Position numbers and translations under genes: made by a program. Under the pieces are notes generated by a model. It was given only the letters and a program-made list of their open reading frames with translations. It was not told the DNA's origin and searched no databases. From Asanoa sp040654855 (GTDB lineage: Bacteria; Actinomycetota; Actinomycetes; Mycobacteriales; Micromonosporaceae), in NCBI RefSeq assembly GCF_040654855.1, contig NZ_JBFAIU010000034.1:1-36341 (forward strand): DNA of 36,341 nt, given 5' to 3'. Of this stretch, positions 17,137 through 27,906 are shown piece by piece (position 1 is the stretch's first letter; every line of letters begins with the position of its first letter).

Positions 17137-17357
17137 GCCGGCATGTACGCCGTGGCGGTCTGCTCCGGGCGGCCTGGCTCCTAAAGACCGCGACCGTCCT
17201 GAGCGGCACCGTGACCATGTACGCCGCGGCGGTCTGCTCGGGCGCCTGGCCCCTCAAGACCGCGACCGTCCTGAGAGGCACCGTGACCATGTACGCCGCG
17301 GCGGTCTGCTCCGGGCGGCTGGCCCCTCACGACCGGACCTTCCGGTCCGGGACCGCG
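17137..17357. repeat. Three 72-74 bp tandem repeats echoing the adjacent gene's 3' end
   Basis: Three head-to-tail copies begin near 17139, 17211 and 17283. All contain catgtacgcc, ggcggtctgctc and, in copies 1 and 2, agaccgcgaccgtcctgag. The third copy diverges after ctggcccctca. On the minus strand the copies would read VTVPLRTVAV[L/F]RxQAP. The last 18 residues of the neighbouring pullulanase (17366 on) read FTVPPRTVAVFTGLAPRE. So the repeats look like copies of that 3' end that lie beyond its stop codon. Confidence 0.8.
17333..17350. terminator. Hairpin between convergent DUF2207 and pullulanase genes
   Basis: A perfect 7-bp stem, CCGGACC / GGTCCGG, around the loop TTCC, in the third repeat copy. 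It lies 16 bp past the pullulanase stop and could end transcripts from either side. Confidence 0.45.
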
Positions 17358-17365
17358 AACCCGGT

Positions 17366-19984
<2,619 letters not shown>

Positions 19985-20024
19985 CCGAAGATCCTCTCAT
20001 CACCCGGCGCTGGATCCGCAGTGC

Positions 20025-20414
20025 TCAGGCGGCGTGGATCACGGTGCAGATCGCGGGCCCTTCTTCCGTGGTGCGCACCAGGTACACGTAGCGCTCCCCC
20101 GGCACCGACCGCCCCTGACTGTCGAGGAACTCCCACTCGACGGTGACGAGCGCGAGGGCGGGCGTGAGCTTGTCGACGTTCTCGATCCGCGCGTGGGCGG
20201 CGATCAACTGTCGATCCTGGTAGTCCGGCGCGGCCCCGATGAAGGAGAGCGCGACGGAGGCGGGCGAGGAGAACGTGAACGTGTACGCGTCAGCGACCAC
20301 GCTGCCGGGCAGCGCGTAACACCCGGCGATCGCTGGCACGTCGCCCGCGGTGAGCGCGGACCCGTACCGGTCGAAGAAGTCGGACAGGACGTCAAGGTCG
20401 GTCTTGGCGTTCAC
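20025..20414 (-). CDS. NTF2-like (SnoaL-type) small protein
   Basis: A 129-residue protein starting at GTG. The layout is a helical N-terminus (LDVLSDFFDRYGSALTAGDVPAIAGCY), then strands with VTVEWEFLDSQGR and YVYLVRTTEEGPAICTVIHAA. This is the cone-shaped alpha+beta fold of NTF2/SnoaL proteins, which are either small enzymes or ligand-binding proteins. No catalytic residue can be named. It lies 40 bp upstream of the pullulanase gene on the same strand and may share its transcript, with no evident functional link. Confidence 0.72.
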   Translation of the reverse strand: MNAKTDLDVLSDFFDRYGSALTAGDVPAIAGCYALPGSVVADAYTFTFSSPASVALSFIGAAPDYQDRQLIAAHARIENVDKLTPALALVTVEWEFLDSQGRSVPGERYVYLVRTTEEGPAICTVIHAA

Positions 20415-20476
20415 GGGTGTGTTAGTTGCCGGTCGGGCGTCTGCGCAAACTTGGCGCGGCTGGCAGAGTGGTGAGC

Positions 20477-21703
20477 ATGACCACCGCCGTCGACCTGCGC
20501 GCGCCATTGGCCCGCTATGCGGGATTGCTGCACGGCTTCGCCGGGCCGCGGCACCATGTGGCGTCGCCGCTCGGTGCGTGGCTGCTGGCGGCCCTGTGCG
20601 CCCCCGCCGCCTCGGGCGCCGCGGCCGCCGACCTGGAGACGGCACTGGGCGTCGACCTGTCCAGCGCGACGGAGATCGCCAAGGCCCTGCTCGACGACCC
20701 GCACCCGGCCGTCCTCTCGGCGGCGGCCCTGTGGCTGCGCGCGCAGCCGGGCCCGGCGGTCGCCGACTGGATCGACGCGCTGCCCACGTCGGTGGAGACG
20801 GGCCCGCTGCCCTCCCAGCCGGAGGCGGACGCCTGGGCCGACGAGCACACACTGGGACTGATCAGGAAGTTCCCGCTCACGATCGAGCCGGAGACGCTGC
20901 TGGTGCTCGCCACCGCGCTGGCCACGAAGGTCTCCTGGGTCCAGCCGTTCAACCTGGCGCCGGCCGCGCGGTTGGGTGCGGCGTCGCCGTGGAGCGGGGC
21001 GGTCGACCAGGTGCTGGAGATGCCGGAGCACGGCCATGACGCGTTCATCGCCCGGGTGCCGGCGATCGGCGACGTCGCGGTGCACACGGCGTACGCGACC
21101 GAGGGCCTGCGGGTCACGTCGGTGATCGCGCCGCCGTCGGCGCCGGCGTCCGAGGTCATGACGGCGGCGTACGACCTGGCCGTCGCGTCCGCGACGCGGG
21201 GCCCGATCGACCGGCGGTCCTTGTTCGACCTGCCGGTGGGCGAGGGTCCGCTGTGGACGATCTCGGAGGAGCCCGCGCAGACGACCGCGCCAGGCGGTCG
21301 CGAGGAGATCCACCACGCGGTGCTGCCGGCGTGGTCGGTGGAGACCAAGCACGACCTGGACCGCCCGGAGCTGGGCATCCCGGCAGCGGCCGCGGCGGCG
21401 AAACAGGCGCTGGACGCCCCGCTCGCGCGCTATGAAGCCGCTCAGGTGGCGATGGCCCGCTACTCCCGAGTCGGCTTCGAGGCCGCGGCCGTGTCGGCGA
21501 TGATGGTCGCGACGGGCTTCGTGATGCCGCAGGACGGCGTCCGGCGGACGGCGGAGCTGCGGTTCGGCCACCCGTACGCGGTGGTCGCCCTGGCCGACCG
21601 CCCCTGGCGCGACGGCTGGCAACCGGACACCGCCGAGGGCTCGGCCTGGCTGGCGCTGCCGGTCTTCTCCGCCTGGATCGCAACGCCCGACCAGGCGGCG
21701 TAA
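20477..21703 (+). CDS. Serpin-family protein, divergent
   Basis: A 408-residue protein with remnants of the serpin fold: LLVLATALATKVSWVQPF (the serpin LVNAIYFKGxWxxPF strand and turn), a hinge-like GFEAAAVSAMMVATG before the reactive loop position, and FGHPYAVVALADRP where serpins have the DHPFLFxI strand. There is no signal peptide, so it would act in the cytoplasm if at all. The hinge has the usual small residues (EAAAVSA), so loop insertion may still work. The length is right for a serpin. A protease target cannot be told. CAGAGT lies 7 nt before the ATG. It converges on the MFS gene with 16 bp between stops. Confidence 0.65.
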   Translation: MTTAVDLRAPLARYAGLLHGFAGPRHHVASPLGAWLLAALCAPAASGAAAADLETALGVDLSSATEIAKALLDDPHPAVLSAAALWLRAQPGPAVADWIDALPTSVETGPLPSQPEADAWADEHTLGLIRKFPLTIEPETLLVLATALATKVSWVQPFNLAPAARLGAASPWSGAVDQVLEMPEHGHDAFIARVPAIGDVAVHTAYATEGLRVTSVIAPPSAPASEVMTAAYDLAVASATRGPIDRRSLFDLPVGEGPLWTISEEPAQTTAPGGREEIHHAVLPAWSVETKHDLDRPELGIPAAAAAAKQALDAPLARYEAAQVAMARYSRVGFEAAAVSAMMVATGFVMPQDGVRRTAELRFGHPYAVVALADRPWRDGWQPDTAEGSAWLALPVFSAWIATPDQAA

Positions 21704-21719
21704 TCGACCATAACCGCGC

Positions 21720-23120
21720 TCAATGACGCTGCGAGGCTCCGCTGACCCCCGACGATTGCAGCGCTTCGGACCGCGCGCGGCGCCGCAGGCCCGCGACCGT
21801 GACCAGGCTCGCGATCACCAGCGCCGCCACCGGCACCAGCAGGCCGGCCCGGTAGCTGTCCAGCGGGGCCCGACCGTCGGCCACCGCGACCACGACCGCC
21901 GTCGTCACGGCCAGGCCCAGGGCCGATCCGAACTGGAACGACGTGGTGAGGATGCCGCTCGCGAGGCCCTGTTCGTCCGCGGCGACGTCGTCGGTGGCGG
22001 CGATCGTCAGCGGACCGTACGCCAGCGCGAACCCGAACCCGATCGCCACCAGCCCGGGCAGCAGCGTCAGGAAGCTCCACGTCAGGCCGAGCGGCAGGAA
22101 CCACGCGAAGGCCAGCGCGACCAGCGCCAGGCCGGCCGCGATCACCCGGTGGTTGCCGAACCGGGCGACCAGGTGCGGCGTCAGCGTCGGGGCGAGGATG
22201 GCGTCGATGCCGATCACCGCGAGCGCGAGGCCGGTCTCGATCTCCGACCAGCCGCGTAATTCCTGCAGGTAGAGCACCGCGATGAACTGGAAGCCCATGA
22301 AACCGCCGACGAGCAGGAAGGCGCCGACGTTGGCCCGCAGCAGCGGCACCGAGCGCAGGATGCCCAGCCGCATCAGCGGTGCCGGCGAGCGGCGCTGGAC
22401 CCTCACGAACGTGGCGAACAGCGCCAGGCTGCCGGCCAGCGTCGTGAGCGTGAGCCACGGCGCCACCTCCGGCAGGTGTACGACGCTGACCACGAGCAGC
22501 AGCATCGCCCCGGTCAGCGCGAGCGTGCCGGGGACGTCGAAGCGGGCCCGCCCGGCCGCGGGGACGTCCCGCGGTATCAGCGGCACCGCCGCGGCGAGCA
22601 GCAGGGACGCCATCACCACCGGCGCGAAGAACACCCACCGCCAGTCGACGCTGGTCAGCAGGCCGCCGACCACCATGCCGAGCGAGAATCCGCCCGCTGC
22701 CGCGCCGGCGTACACGAGGACCGCCCGGTCTCTTGCCGCTCCCTCGGGGAACGTCGTCGTGATGATCGACAGGCCGGCCGGTGCGAGGAACGCGGCCGCC
22801 ACCCCGGTCGCGAACCGGGCGAGGATCAGCATCCAGCCCTCGGTCGCTAGCCCGCCGAGGCCCGAGAACCCGATGAACACCACCAGCCAGCCGACGAACA
22901 TCCGCCGGCGCCCGAGCAGGTCCGCGGCGCGGCCGCCGAGCAGCACGAACCCGCCGTAGCCGAGCACGTAGCCGCTCACCACCCACTGCAGCGCGGCGGT
23001 CGACAGGCCCAGGTCGGCGCGGATGGCGGGCAGGGCGACACCCATCATCGAGATGTCGACGCCCTCCAGGAAGATCGCGCCACACAGGACGGACAACAGG
23101 GCCCAGGATCGGGTACGCAC
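21720..23120 (-). CDS. MFS drug exporter, DHA2-like (14 TM)
   Basis: A 466-residue major facilitator with about 14 hydrophobic helices. It has the N-terminal DHA2 pattern FLEGVDISMMGVALPAI, motif A as GGRAADLLGRRRMFVG, and a later GLASGILTTSFQFGSALG. It is likely a proton-driven exporter of hydrophobic or cationic drugs. GGGAGAG precedes the GTG start. It is divergent from an HxlR regulator with 60 bp between starts and a clear inverted repeat in between. This is the usual layout for a repressor controlling its exporter. Confidence 0.92.
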   Translation of the reverse strand: MRTRSWALLSVLCGAIFLEGVDISMMGVALPAIRADLGLSTAALQWVVSGYVLGYGGFVLLGGRAADLLGRRRMFVGWLVVFIGFSGLGGLATEGWMLILARFATGVAAAFLAPAGLSIITTTFPEGAARDRAVLVYAGAAAGGFSLGMVVGGLLTSVDWRWVFFAPVVMASLLLAAAVPLIPRDVPAAGRARFDVPGTLALTGAMLLLVVSVVHLPEVAPWLTLTTLAGSLALFATFVRVQRRSPAPLMRLGILRSVPLLRANVGAFLLVGGFMGFQFIAVLYLQELRGWSEIETGLALAVIGIDAILAPTLTPHLVARFGNHRVIAAGLALVALAFAWFLPLGLTWSFLTLLPGLVAIGFGFALAYGPLTIAATDDVAADEQGLASGILTTSFQFGSALGLAVTTAVVVAVADGRAPLDSYRAGLLVPVAALVIASLVTVAGLRRRARSEALQSSGVSGASQRH

Positions 23121-23131
23121 GTGACTCTCCC

Positions 23132-23154
23132 GTCAGTTATCTCTTGTAACTGAC
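23132..23154. promoter_or_regulatory. HxlR-type operator between exporter and regulator
   Basis: A perfect 8-bp inverted repeat GTCAGTTA / TAACTGAC with a 7-bp spacer. The GTTA...TAAC core resembles sites described for HxlR-family regulators. It overlaps the -35 of the regulator's promoter and lies 12 bp from the exporter's GTG, so bound protein would block both genes. Confidence 0.65.
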
Positions 23155-23172
23155 CCCATCGTTGGTCACTAT
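23144..23172 (+). promoter_or_regulatory. Promoter of the HxlR gene (leaderless)
   Basis: TTGTAA (23144-23149), a 17-bp spacer and CACTAT (23167-23172). The GTG of the regulator is 8 nt beyond, at the expected transcription start. Confidence 0.55.
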
Positions 23173-23180
23173 TGGGAACC

Positions 23181-23618
23181 GTGGAAGAAGGCACTTCAAC
23201 GTCACCTGGTTACTGCTGCGATACCGAGGGCGAGTTCAACGACGCCTTCCAGTGGGACGCGCGGGAGGACTGCGAGGTCCGACAGATCCTCGACCGGATC
23301 GCCGACAAGTGGTCGCTGCTCGTCGTGGCGCTGCTCGACAGCCGGAAGCTGCGCTTCATGGAGCTGCGCCGGGAGATCGACGGCATAAGCCAGCGGATGC
23401 TGACGGTGACCCTGCGCCACCTGGAACGCGACGGCCTCGTCCGCCGCACGGTCCATCCGACCGTGCCGCCGCGCGTCGACTACGAGCTGACCCCGCTGGG
23501 CGTCACCCTGCACGCGACCGTCCAGACGCTGGTCGCGTGGACCGACGCCAACCAGGGCCAGATCGCCGCCGCCCGCGCGGCCTACGACCGCCGCGAGGCC
23601 CAAGCCGCGACCCTCTGA
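23181..23618 (+). CDS. HxlR-family transcriptional regulator
   Basis: A 145-residue winged-helix regulator. After a short N-terminal tail with a Cys pair (GYCCD), the HxlR domain runs from about 30: DCEVRQILDRIADKWSLLVVALL, LRFMELRREIDGISQRMLTVTLRHLERDGLVRR and a wing VDYELTPLG. The pair DC at the domain start is typical; redox-sensing members use this Cys. Starts at GTG 23181 or TTG 23172. The promoter position favours a leaderless GTG. It most likely represses the divergent MFS exporter and itself through the inverted repeat at 23132-23154. Confidence 0.93.
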   Translation: MEEGTSTSPGYCCDTEGEFNDAFQWDAREDCEVRQILDRIADKWSLLVVALLDSRKLRFMELRREIDGISQRMLTVTLRHLERDGLVRRTVHPTVPPRVDYELTPLGVTLHATVQTLVAWTDANQGQIAAARAAYDRREAQAATL

Positions 23619-23645
23619 CGACGACGCGGCATAGGAGAATCACTC

Positions 23646-24164
23646 ATGGCTTGGGAGTGGGTGGCGCCCGTCGCGACGGCGAGCGCGGGCGCGGCCGGGA
23701 TCTTCTTCACCTGGTTGACCGGGGCGCAGGGCCGTCGGCAGCTCGAGCGGCTCAGCCGGCGGGCCGAGGAGACCGCGCGGCGGGAGCGGTCCATTCAGGA
23801 GCGTCGCGACGCGTACCTGGCCGCGCTCATGGTTTGTCGGCTCGACATGGCGCGGGCGCGCTACGAGCGCAAGGGTGACGACGAGAAGCTCGCCGAGGTG
23901 CACAGGAGCTTTCCCAAGGGCGAGCGCGTACGCATGTCGATCGAGGCGCAGATCGCCGTCGAGACGTTCGGCAGCGCGGCCGCCAGGCGCGCCACCGCGC
24001 TGTGGGCGGACGCCGCAGGCGTTGGCGAGGAGCGGATGCGTCAGGTCTACGAGCAGCTGGTCGCGCTCGCCCGGGCCGAGCTGGGCGCCACCGCACTCGA
24101 CGAAACTTTGCTGGCTCGGCCGGTCGAAGTGCCGCGGTCCCGTTCGACGCATGGGTATGAATGA
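23646..24164 (+). CDS. Membrane-anchored coiled-coil protein, unknown family
   Basis: A 172-residue protein. Residues 1-27 form one membrane helix (WVAPVATASAGAAGIFFTWLTG). Residues 28-60 are highly charged and heptad-like (RRQLERLSRRAEETARRERSIQERRDAYLAAL), and the remainder is helical. AGGAGA is 8 nt before the ATG. I do not recognise a named family. The layout of an N-terminal anchor and a cytoplasmic helical domain resembles uncharacterised actinobacterial proteins. It sits 27 bp after the HxlR gene and 4 bp before the PNPOx-fold gene on the same strand. Confidence 0.75.
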   Translation: MAWEWVAPVATASAGAAGIFFTWLTGAQGRRQLERLSRRAEETARRERSIQERRDAYLAALMVCRLDMARARYERKGDDEKLAEVHRSFPKGERVRMSIEAQIAVETFGSAAARRATALWADAAGVGEERMRQVYEQLVALARAELGATALDETLLARPVEVPRSRSTHGYE

Positions 24165-24168
24165 CGAC

Positions 24169-24681
24169 ATGACGACACCGATCTCGACCCGCAACCTCGA
24201 CCGGTACGGCAACGCCGAGCTGCCCTGGAGCCGCCCGCGCGACGGCCTGCGCACGGAGACGCCCACCGCCGACCTGACGTTCTTCGTCGCGACGGTGCGG
24301 CCCGACGGCCGCCCGCACACCGCCGGCGTCGGCGCGGTCTGGGTGGACGACGTCCTCTATTTCACCAGCGGCCCCGGCACCCGCAAGTCCCGCAACCTCA
24401 CGGCCAGGCCCGAGTGCAGCCTCTCCGTCCGGCTGCCCGGCATCGACCTGACCCTGGAGGGCACCGCGCGGCGGGTCACCGACGGCCCGACGCTGGAGCG
24501 TCTCGCCGAGGTCTACCGGGGTGGCGGCTGGCCGGCAACGGTCGAGGGTGACGCGTTCACCGCGCCGTTCAGCGCGCCCAGCGCCGGCCCGGCGCCGTGG
24601 CACCTCTACCGACTCGACCTGCGCCGTGCGGTCGGGGTCGCGACCGCCGAGCCGCACGGCGCGACCCGTTGGGACTTCTGA
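24169..24681 (+). CDS. PNPOx-fold (split-barrel) flavin/F420-type protein
   Basis: A 170-residue split-barrel protein: FFVATVRPDGRPHTAGVGAVWVDDVLYFTSGPGTRKSRNL is the PNPOx-like core, with KSRNL at the usual phosphate-contact position. The cofactor (FMN, F420 or heme) cannot be decided from this. Actinobacteria carry many such proteins acting on F420-linked substrates. The chosen ATG is 4 bp past the upstream stop. In-frame ATGs at 24151 and 24157 would overlap that gene. The stop is directly adjacent to the stop of the next, convergent gene. Confidence 0.82.
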   Translation: MTTPISTRNLDRYGNAELPWSRPRDGLRTETPTADLTFFVATVRPDGRPHTAGVGAVWVDDVLYFTSGPGTRKSRNLTARPECSLSVRLPGIDLTLEGTARRVTDGPTLERLAEVYRGGGWPATVEGDAFTAPFSAPSAGPAPWHLYRLDLRRAVGVATAEPHGATRWDF

Positions 24682-24927
24682 CTACTGCAGGTAGCCCTCG
24701 ACCTCGGAGATCGGCTCCGCGTTGATGGAGTCGGGGTCGCCACCGGCCGCCCGGGCGGCCCGCCGCCGGCGGAGCAGGTCCCAGCACTGGTCGAGGGCTT
24801 CCTCGAGCTGGCGCAGCCGCGTGCGCTCGTCGTCCGAGGAGATCTGGCCGGACTGCACCTGGGTGCGGAGCTGGTGCTCCTCCTGGACCAGGTCGTTGAT
24901 CCGGGTCAACACGGTCTTGTCGTCCAT
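24682..24927 (-). CDS. DUF2630 family protein
   Basis: An 81-residue, highly charged, helical protein (NDLVQEEHQLRTQVQSG, RLRQLEEALDQCWDLLRRRRAARAAG, ending EVEGYLQ). This matches the actinobacterial family DUF2630, whose function is unknown. The heptad pattern suggests a helical hairpin. AAGG lies about 8 nt before the ATG. It is downstream of the aconitase gene on the same strand, but a strong hairpin separates the two. Confidence 0.88.
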   Translation of the reverse strand: MDDKTVLTRINDLVQEEHQLRTQVQSGQISSDDERTRLRQLEEALDQCWDLLRRRRAARAAGGDPDSINAEPISEVEGYLQ

Positions 24928-24945
24928 GCAACGAGCCTTGCACAG

Positions 24946-24978
24946 CGAAGGGCCCCCTGTGGTCCAGGGGGCCCTTCG
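24946..24978 (-). terminator. Strong hairpin terminator of acnA
   Basis: A 13-bp perfect stem (CGAAGGGCCCCCT with its complement) and a 7-nt loop, 15 bp beyond the aconitase stop codon. It is the clearest terminator-like structure in the window. There is no T-tract. Confidence 0.75.
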
Positions 24979-24993
24979 ACGTGATCCGCGTGC

Positions 24994-27768
24994 TCAGCTC
25001 TCCAGCATCTTGCGCAACACGAACTGCAGGATGCCACCGTGCCGGTAGTAGTCGGCCTCGCCCGGCGTGTCGATCCGCACAACCGCGTCGAAGTCGACGC
25101 CCGTGTCGGTGGTCACCTTGACCGTCCGCGGCGTCGAGCCGTCGTTGAGCGCCTCGACGCCGGTGATCTCGAACGTCTCCGTGCCCGTCAGGCCCAGCGA
25201 CTCGGCGTTCTGGCCCGCGGGGAACTGCAGCGGCAGCACGCCCATGCCGATCAGGTTCGAGCGGTGGATGCGCTCGTAGGACTCGGCGATCACGGCCCGC
25301 ACACCGAGCAGCATCGTGCCCTTCGCCGCCCAGTCGCGCGACGAGCCCGAGCCGTACTCCTTGCCGGCCAGGACGACCAGCGGCACACCTTCCGACGCGT
25401 ACGCCACGGAAGCGTCGTAGATCGTCGTCTGCTCGCCGTTGAGGTGGTTGACCGTCACGCCGCCCTCGACGCCCGGCACGAGCTGGTTGCGCAGCCGGAT
25501 GTTGGCGAACGTGCCGCGGATCATCACCTCGTGGTTGCCGCGCCGCGAACCGTACGAGTTGAACTCGTGCCGCGCGACACCGTGCTCGGCGAGGTAGCGG
25601 CCGGCGGGCGAGTCCGGCTTGATCGAGCCGGCCGGCGAGATGTGGTCGGTCGTGACCGAGTCGCCGAGCTTGGCCAGCACGCGCGCGCCGTGGATGTCGG
25701 TGACGGCCTGGGGGTCGCGGGCCATGCCCTCGAAGTACGGAGGCTTCCGGACGTAGGTCGACTCGGCGTCCCAGGCGAACGTGTCGCCGCTCGGCGTCGG
25801 CAGGCTCTGCCACGCCTCGTCGCCCGCGAAGACGTCCGCGTAGTCCCGCGTGAACATCTCGCTGGCGATCGCCCGGCCGATGACCTCCTCGATCTCGGCG
25901 GCCGACGGCCAGATGTCGCGCAGGAACACCTGCTGACCGTCGGAACCGACGCCGATCGGCTCGTTGACCAGGTCGATGTCCATCGAGCCGGCGAGCGCGT
26001 AGGCGACGACGAGCGGCGGCGACGCCAGGTAGTTCATCTTGACGTCGGGGTTGATCCGGCCCTCGAAGTTGCGGTTGCCGGAGAGCACCGACACCACGGA
26101 CAGGTCGTGCTCGGCGACCGCGGCGGAGATGGTCTCGGGCAGGGGGCCGGAGTTGCCGATGCACGTCGTGCAGCCGTAGCCGACGAGGTGGAAACCGAGC
26201 TTCTCGAGATAGGGCGTCAGGCCGGCGCGCTCGTAGTAGTCCATGACGACCTTGGAGCCCGGCGCCAGCGTGGTCTTCACCCACGGCTTGCGGTTGAGGC
26301 CCTTGTCGACGGCGTTCCGGGCGAGCAGCGCCGCGCCGATCATCACCTGCGGGTTCGAGGTGTTCGTGCAGGAGGTGATCGCGGCGATCACGACCGCGCC
26401 GTGGTCGAGCTCGAACTCGGTGCCGTCGTCGCCGGTGACCTTGACCGGCTTGGTCGTGCGGCCGTTGGCGCCGCGTGCGGCCGACTCGTGGCTGCGCGGC
26501 TGGTCGGCCGGGTCGTCGTGGTCGTTGGCCGGCGGGTCGCTGGCCGGGAACGACTCCTCGGACGCCTCGTCGGCCGGGCCGGTCGCCTGCACGTAGTCGG
26601 TGAGCACCGAGCGGAAGATCGGCTTGGCGCTGCCCAGCGGCACGCGGTCCTGCGGGCGCTTCGGGCCGGCCAGCGACGGCTCGATCGTGGCCAGGTCGAG
26701 CTCGAGGCGCTCGGAGTAGACCGGCTCACGGTCGGGGTCGTGCCAGAGACCCTGCTCCTTGGCGTACGCCTCGACGAGCGCGACCTGCTGCGCGTCCCGG
26801 CCGGTCAGCTCGAGGTAGTTGATCGTCTCGGCGTCGATCGGGAAGATCGCGATGGTCGAGCCGTATTCCGGGCTCATGTTGCCGATGGTCGCCCGGTTGG
26901 CGAGCGGCACCGCGGCGACGCCGGGGCCGTAGAACTCGACGAACTTGCCGACGACGCCGTGCTGGCGCAGCATCTCGGTGATCGTCAGCACGAGGTCGGT
27001 CGCGGTCGTGCCGGCCGGCATCTCGCCGGCGAGCTTGAAGCCGACGACCCGCGGGATCAGCATCGAGACGGGCTGGCCGAGCATCGCGGCCTCGGCCTCG
27101 ATGCCACCCACGCCCCAGCCGACGACGCCCAGGCCGTTGACCATCGTGGTGTGCGAGTCGGTGCCGACGACCGTGTCCGGGTAGGCCTGGCCGTTGCGCT
27201 CCATGATCGTGCGCGCGAGGTATTCGATGTTGACCTGGTGCACGATGCCCGTGCCGGGCGGGACGACCTTGAACTCGTTGAACGCGGTCTGGCCCCAGCG
27301 CAGGAACTGGTAGCGCTCGCGGTTGCGCTGGTATTCGAGCTCCACGTTGCGCGCGAACGCGTCCTCACGGCCGAACAGGTCCGCGATCACCGAGTGGTCG
27401 ATCACCAGCTCGGCCGGCGCCAGCGGGTTGACCTTGGTCGCGTCGCCGCCCAGCTCCCGCACGGCCTCGCGCATGGTGGCCAGGTCGACCACGCAGGGCA
27501 CGCCGGTGAAGTCCTGCATCAGCACCCGGGCCGGGGTGAACTGGATCTCCACGCTCGGGTCGGCGTCCGGGTCCCAGCCCGCCAGCGCCCGGATGTGGTC
27601 GGCGGTGATGTTGGCACCGTCCTCGGTCCGGAGCAGGTTCTCCAGCAGGATCTTGAGGCTGTAGGGCAACCGCTCGTGCCCGTCCACCGAGGTGATCTTG
27701 AAAATCTCGTAGCCCGCGTCGTTGACGCGCAGCTGGCTCTTCGCACCGAAGGTGTCGAGGCTCGCCAC
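24994..27768 (-). CDS. acnA: Aconitate hydratase A
   Basis: Converts citrate to isocitrate in the TCA cycle; may double as an RNA-binding iron sensor, as known for other AcnA proteins. The 924-residue protein starts at GTG with AAGGAG 6 nt upstream. A longer frame from 27849 lacks such a site. The [4Fe-4S] cysteines are seen in SCTNTSNPQVM and GCTTCIGNSGPL. The swivel domain has YGSGSSRDWAAKG. A low-complexity insert of about 55 residues rich in Asp, Ser and Pro (from about 410, EESFPASDPPANDHDDPAD) interrupts domain 2-3. Similar inserts occur in actinobacterial AcnA. The long leader (about 80 nt) would leave room for control. Confidence 0.96.
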   Translation of the reverse strand: MASLDTFGAKSQLRVNDAGYEIFKITSVDGHERLPYSLKILLENLLRTEDGANITADHIRALAGWDPDADPSVEIQFTPARVLMQDFTGVPCVVDLATMREAVRELGGDATKVNPLAPAELVIDHSVIADLFGREDAFARNVELEYQRNRERYQFLRWGQTAFNEFKVVPPGTGIVHQVNIEYLARTIMERNGQAYPDTVVGTDSHTTMVNGLGVVGWGVGGIEAEAAMLGQPVSMLIPRVVGFKLAGEMPAGTTATDLVLTITEMLRQHGVVGKFVEFYGPGVAAVPLANRATIGNMSPEYGSTIAIFPIDAETINYLELTGRDAQQVALVEAYAKEQGLWHDPDREPVYSERLELDLATIEPSLAGPKRPQDRVPLGSAKPIFRSVLTDYVQATGPADEASEESFPASDPPANDHDDPADQPRSHESAARGANGRTTKPVKVTGDDGTEFELDHGAVVIAAITSCTNTSNPQVMIGAALLARNAVDKGLNRKPWVKTTLAPGSKVVMDYYERAGLTPYLEKLGFHLVGYGCTTCIGNSGPLPETISAAVAEHDLSVVSVLSGNRNFEGRINPDVKMNYLASPPLVVAYALAGSMDIDLVNEPIGVGSDGQQVFLRDIWPSAAEIEEVIGRAIASEMFTRDYADVFAGDEAWQSLPTPSGDTFAWDAESTYVRKPPYFEGMARDPQAVTDIHGARVLAKLGDSVTTDHISPAGSIKPDSPAGRYLAEHGVARHEFNSYGSRRGNHEVMIRGTFANIRLRNQLVPGVEGGVTVNHLNGEQTTIYDASVAYASEGVPLVVLAGKEYGSGSSRDWAAKGTMLLGVRAVIAESYERIHRSNLIGMGVLPLQFPAGQNAESLGLTGTETFEITGVEALNDGSTPRTVKVTTDTGVDFDAVVRIDTPGEADYYRHGGILQFVLRKMLES

Positions 27769-27857
27769 GTCGTACTCCTTCTCCGCCTGTTTCACACCAG
27801 TGTTTCGCAGCAGGCTGCGCTCGCCGGGATTAGGTTCGGCTAACCGCAAGCATTTAA

Positions 27858-27886
27858 ACCGTACGTCCGTCTTGTTTTCCGGTCAA
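27858..27886 (-). promoter_or_regulatory. acnA promoter
   Basis: On the minus strand, TTGACC (27881-27886), a 17-bp spacer and TACGGT (27858-27863). It is close to the major sigma consensus. Transcription would start near 27851, giving a leader of about 80 nt before the GTG at 27768. Confidence 0.6.
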
Positions 27887-27900
27887 CCCGGAGTGATGCT
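27872..27900 (+). promoter_or_regulatory. Promoter of VOC gene, interlocked with acnA promoter
   Basis: TTGTTT (27872-27877), a 17-bp spacer and GATGCT (27895-27900), then 6 nt to the ATG at 27907, a leaderless layout. The acnA -35 lies inside this spacer, so polymerase could not occupy both at once. Confidence 0.45.
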
Positions 27901-27906
27901 GTCCGC

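Noticed and set aside
17137..17357. CRISPR array
   Set aside because: The units are contiguous with no unique spacers, and no cas gene is present; they match the adjacent gene's 3' end.
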